DNA from: Mytilus trossulus
Lineage: Eukaryota; Mollusca; Bivalvia; Mytilida; Mytilidae
Reading direction: 5' to 3'
NCBI RefSeq assembly: GCF_036588685.1
Contig: NC_086382.1
Coordinates: forward strand, 70,343,999 to 70,407,998
DNA length: 64,000 bases
Made by a program: the position numbers and the translations under genes
Shown here: piece after piece, positions 60,346-64,000 of the stretch
Position numbering within the stretch: the first letter of the stretch is position 1
How the letters are laid out: every line of letters starts with the position of its first letter
Notes under the pieces: generated by a model
The model's database searches: none
Told to the model about the DNA's origin: nothing
The model's input: only the letters and a program-made list of their open reading frames with translations

Positions 60346-61430
60346 AATCTAATCTTTGTCCGTATTAATATGCCATACGGGTGTCAATTTAGTACATGTG
60401 GTATTTATAGATCTTTTCTAAATTTCCCGTTTAAAAGAGTGCTTCCTTTCCACATCAGTATAAACATCATATTTCAAAAAGTGCTGAAAAAAATGAAGAG
60501 AATATAGAATTGAAGGACCCGAACCAGACCCGAACCAGACCCTCATGAACGAATTAAAGCAAAATCATCGAACTCAATATTTTATTCTTTATTTTTAGAA
60601 AATGAGATTCAGCCATCAAATAGAAAATGAGTTTGAAAATATGTAAAAGGACAATTATTATATGTCTTTTGACAAGAGCGGTACATCTCTATATACAAAG
60701 TTTGATAATGTATAGCCCCGGATGCCTTCACAGTGCACTCTATACTTAGTAGGATTTGTTTTTAATTAACTCATCCTATGTTTAACTTACATTTGTGTAT
60801 CCAGTGACAATTTGAATAGTACATATAGATAAGACGAAATTCCAATTTCATATTTTGATTATATATTTTTATTCAAATAGCAACAAAAATAAATCGTTGG
60901 CAATAATGAAAATAGGCAGGCACAAACAATGTACATGATACGAATAAGCTTTAAATCAAATAATACAATACCTTAAACCTACAGAGGAAAAACAATATAT
61001 TTGACCAACATATTCGGGTCGGATAAGCATCATGACATATGCGGCGAGACGGATTAAAAAAACAACGCGGACGAAATACAAACCTAGATAAGAGATTAAG
61101 AATACCAGAATGTAGATCAACAATTTTAAAGAGAAAATTGAGAAACAAAAAACAGGAGGGAAAGGAATAATAGTAGTTTCGTATAGAAGATTAAAGTTAT
61201 GTGAGAAAATAATGACTTCGTAAAACTGGGATCAATGCAAGTGAGACGACAGACTAAGCAGTTCAAGTTTCTTATAACACACTAGACGTGTGTCCCTTGA
61301 TGATCATGCCCGAGTATGGAGAAAATGTATCAACATCAAGGGACATAAACCGATTTCTTCGGACCGATAATAACTTATGAGACAATTATATTCAATATGT
61401 ACATCAAGCATAATAAAGATCTGCTAAGAA
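60346..61430. other. No recognised gene
   Basis: AT-rich. A small inverted pair (TGTCCCTTGAT at about 61289 and ATCAAGGGACA at about 61333) is the only structure noted. The tandem ACCCGAACCAG at 60518-60539 is a minor simple repeat. Confidence 0.45.
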
Positions 61431-61494
61431 ACAACATCTAAGATGTCCACACGTATGCAGAGGAAATTTAATTATTGCCACGACAGGAAGATAA

Positions 61495-61560
61495 AGGCAA
61501 CAGTAGTATACCGCTGTTCAAAAGTCATAAACCGATTGAGTGACAACAAAACCGGTAAAA
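61495..61560 (+). repeat. Dispersed repeat R3 fragment
   Basis: AAAGGCAACAGTAGTATACC GCTGTTCAAAAGTCATAAAC followed by AAAACCGGTAAAAAC, matching 29650-29715. Confidence 0.75.
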
Positions 61561-61569
61561 ACACATCGT

Positions 61570-62060
61570 TTCATGATTCCGATAATTGTGTTGATTTAAA
61601 CATACAAATAAAAAAAGAATATGACTGAATTTAATGAGCAAAACAATATTACCAGCAGTTTGGTCATTTGAAAACTAATAAAGTTTTGAACATGAGACCA
61701 CAACAATTATACTTATTTTCCATCTTTAAACCAGCTCAAAACAAGGATGAAAATTGACGTGTTACTGGACATATTACTTGTTTACTATATTTAGTAGATA
61801 TAGACAACAGGAAGTATTTTGGCTACAGTATATTATTAATATTCAACTTCTTTATCCAATAAAATAAATTAATCTGTCATTCTGTGTATTTCATGTCCAT
61901 GACGTTTCAATTGAGCCATTAAAATCAACATTGATCACGAACCTTTAACATGTTTACTGTTATTCACAAAATACTTTTCTTCAAACATTTTGTTGTGTGG
62001 TTAAAATGCATATGTGTGAAATTGTCAGTCTCTAAATTTAGACTGTGACTTCTCATACAG
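61570..62060. repeat. Local duplication, copy 2
   Basis: Partner of 59380-59880, in the same orientation, 2.2 kb downstream. Confidence 0.65.
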
Positions 62061-63319
62061 TCAGAGTAGTTAAATAAACACTGATAACTTTCATACATAC
62101 ATGTAGCATTCGGTATTAATAACTTAAGATTTAGAATAAACATTAAAAGATAAGGAAACCTGTCAAAACAATATTCAATACATAATCTATCTATTTATAT
62201 ATATATTTTTAAATTCCAGAGTCTATCTAAAAACGAGGGTACTTTTTATAAAAAATGAGGGTACTTTTATATGGCCTTCCAAATACCGTTTCGATCCCTA
62301 ACATCACTGAAGAGACATTTGTTGTCGAAATCCGGATCTGGTGTACTAAAAAAATATTGACACTGTATGTCTGTGGCATAACATCGTGGCCACAAGTTAA
62401 TTGTTTTCTGTTTAGTATTACATTTATATTAAGATCCATTTTGTTACATCGTGTGATCAATTTCATTTGGCAATCGCCAATTGCAGTCAGCAGGGTTAAA
62501 GAAAATCAGTTTTTCGACCTGTTAGTCAAATGCGTTTTGTTTATATATACTTTTTCACTTTTTTTTGTCTTTTGGAAAATGTTGTTTGTGCTGTTTTAGA
62601 CCCTCATAAAACGAAATTTGTTTTACATGCACACGTAAAACAAAGGGTAATTTTTATCCAACGCAATCATAGGTTTGAACGTAGTTTTCAATTTAGACTC
62701 GTTTATATATATCTTATCTAAATGAATTTAAGCATTATCTTTCGCTTAAGGAAGATACTTAATTTTGTATCTTTATATAAATCTTTTAAAATTTCCTACA
62801 AATAGGTAGCTGTCACATTTCTCATATACTTATAAGATCCCAACTTATATGTCCGTTCCATTGATCAGTTTAGCTATATTGCACTCGCATCTTGGACGAG
62901 TCGAAGATAGATTTAAAAAAGTATAGTATCTTTGAACCAAATTATAAGCAGGCTGGGTTTTTTTTTTAAATATGAAAGTCTCATATTCAACTACAATGTA
63001 AATAAATCATTAAAATCGGAGTGGTAACAATAAATTATCAAATATTTCATAAAGAGAATTTGTTGGATTGTAAATGAGACAAAGTTATATCCACAAACGA
63101 CTTAACATACAGCCTTGTGCTCTTTAATTTCCCTACAATGAAAACGCTTTTACTATTATACAATTTTGTATCTGACACACATTTATTTTTGTTCCTTTTC
63201 CTTTTTGTAAAAACATACAATGAGCGAAGTCTTAAACATATGAAAAGTGGTGGGTTTGAAAGATATAGGTATGTCGACTATTTCTAGAAAGCAATGATAG
63301 ATATGAGCAGATATTGTAT
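62061..63319. other. No recognised gene
   Basis: Opposing ORFs at 62227-62466 (minus) and 62255-62599 (plus) overlap, and neither shows a known motif. The plus one is hydrophobic but low in complexity. No supporting splice sites were found. Confidence 0.35.
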
Positions 63320-63370
63320 ATGTGCAAATGAGACAACTCTCCATTCAAGTCACAATTGTAAAAGTAAACA
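63320..63370 (+). repeat. Dispersed repeat R1, short fragment
   Basis: TGCAAATGAGACAACTCTCC ATTCAAGTCACAATTGTAAAAGTAAACAC (in part) is the R1 5' block. Confidence 0.7.
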
Positions 63371-63394
63371 CTATAGGTATAATTAGTTATCAAA

Positions 63395-63500
63395 GGTCCA
63401 TGATTATAATTTAGTACGCCAGACGCGGGTTTCGTCTACATAAGACTCATCAGTGACGGTCAAATCAAAATATGTATAACGCCAAACAAGTACAAAGCTT
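63395..63500 (-). mobile_element. Retrozyme-like repeat end carrying a hammerhead
   Basis: Minus strand: TTGTACTTGTTTGGC, then TTTTGATTTGACC, the ribozyme (63413-63461) and TAATCATGGACCTTTGATAAC, which is the beginning of the next unit as seen at 28960. It directly abuts a PLE2 3' end. Confidence 0.65.
63413..63461 (-). ncRNA. Type I hammerhead ribozyme, intact core
   Basis: Minus strand: stem I half CCGTCA, core CTGATGA, stem II GTCT-TATGT-AGAC (4 bp), core GAAA, very short stem III, cleavage triplet GTC, and stem I return TGGCG. Stem I pairs over five positions (U-A, G-C, G-U, C-G, G-C). All invariant core bases are present. Stem III (A-U, C-G closing CCGC) is weaker than in the form with GCGC, so cleavage may need dimers, as described for short-stem-III hammerheads. 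Confidence 0.75.
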
Positions 63501-64000
63501 GCAGCTCCTACTCAGACTTTCTAAAACGTCATCAGTGTCTGAGTAGAAAGTTGATGAACCAGGGGTATGTCAAAGAACGTCTTGTCCTTTTTCAAAAAAA
63601 GTTCATCGGAAGGTATCAAGACCTTGTTGATAAATATTCCATATCAACTTCTCAAATAATACACGATGGTCTTGATGTATAGATTCTGCGTACTGATGTT
63701 TTTAACATCTTAACAACATGTTTTACTGTTCTTTCATTTGTCTTTGTTCTATTATTAATATTACTTTTACTGTTGAAAGGTTTTATGTGATATCCGTTTG
63801 ACTTGGCTCGGTACTTATACATCTCGTCAATATGTGTGTATTGGCTTTCATTTTTTGGTTTGTTTTGTATATGCGACTCTTTGTATTTCTTTTGTTCTTA
63901 TTACGTGACTCTGTACTTTAAAAGATCCCGTCAGTATTATTTTGGTCTATTATATGTCATTATGATATATTTCTATTATGAATTACTATATACGTTGAAC
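63490..64000 (+). mobile_element. Penelope-like element PLE2, 3' end
   Basis: An open stretch reads CSSYSDFLKR-type sequence: SSYSDFLKRHQCLSRKLMNQ, then GYVKERLVLFQKKFIGRYQD, LVDKYSISTSQIIHDGLDV and a stop at about 63690. It is the intact C-terminus of the RT whose broken copies are at 16165 and 44690. The AT-rich tail continues to the window edge. Confidence 0.78.

Noticed and set aside
62255..62599. 114-codon hydrophobic plus-strand ORF
   Set aside because: It overlaps an opposing ORF, is AT-rich and low in complexity, and has no recognisable motif.

Overview
The window looks like nuclear DNA of a bivalve mollusc, most probably a mussel (Mytilus). It is AT-rich and gene-poor, its genes are split into short exons with GT-AG introns, and it is packed with dispersed repeats of a kind I associate with Mytilus: Penelope-like reverse transcriptase fragments, hammerhead-ribozyme repeats, TIR elements and several short high-copy families. 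Long ORFs are therefore poor guides; the genes had to be assembled exon by exon.

Left and centre (about 2-43 kb): a tandem cathepsin L-like cysteine protease cluster, all on the minus strand. Copy A (13158-23556, nine coding exons, 329 aa) and copy B (30473-37152, eight coding exons, 328 aa) keep identical exon lengths, signal peptide, propeptide and the catalytic Cys/His/Asn. Copy C is a pseudogene: a decayed exon 6 (2018-2122) and a recognisable promoter block (about 7715-7985) remain. A, B and C share a TATA box and an upstream GGAAGTT/AACTTCC inverted repeat. Copy B lost the ATG at the end of exon 1 (now ACG) but has an ATG as the first codon of exon 2. The duplicated unit also includes a block about 4.2 kb upstream of each gene (27600-28000 and 42590-42990).

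Right (about 46-51.3 kb): five short minus-strand exons join in phase into a 191-residue secreted protein (45972-51302) with a signal peptide, no cysteine after it, and dibasic sites. I do not recognise the family.

Mobile DNA fills the rest. It includes a 3.5-kb TIR transposon inserted, with a TTA duplication, into an older repeat (2671-6203); a near-complete Penelope-like RT with one nonsense codon (39531-41345); a 5'-truncated copy of the same family inside another Penelope-like element with a 9-bp target duplication (24743-25099); a 543-bp element with 60-bp TIRs and a 9-bp duplication (11519-12061); three foldback elements; and several hammerhead-ribozyme repeats, one (63413-63461, minus) with an intact core. 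No tRNA, rRNA or CRISPR array was seen. From about 52 to 63 kb I see repeats and a local duplication but no convincing gene.
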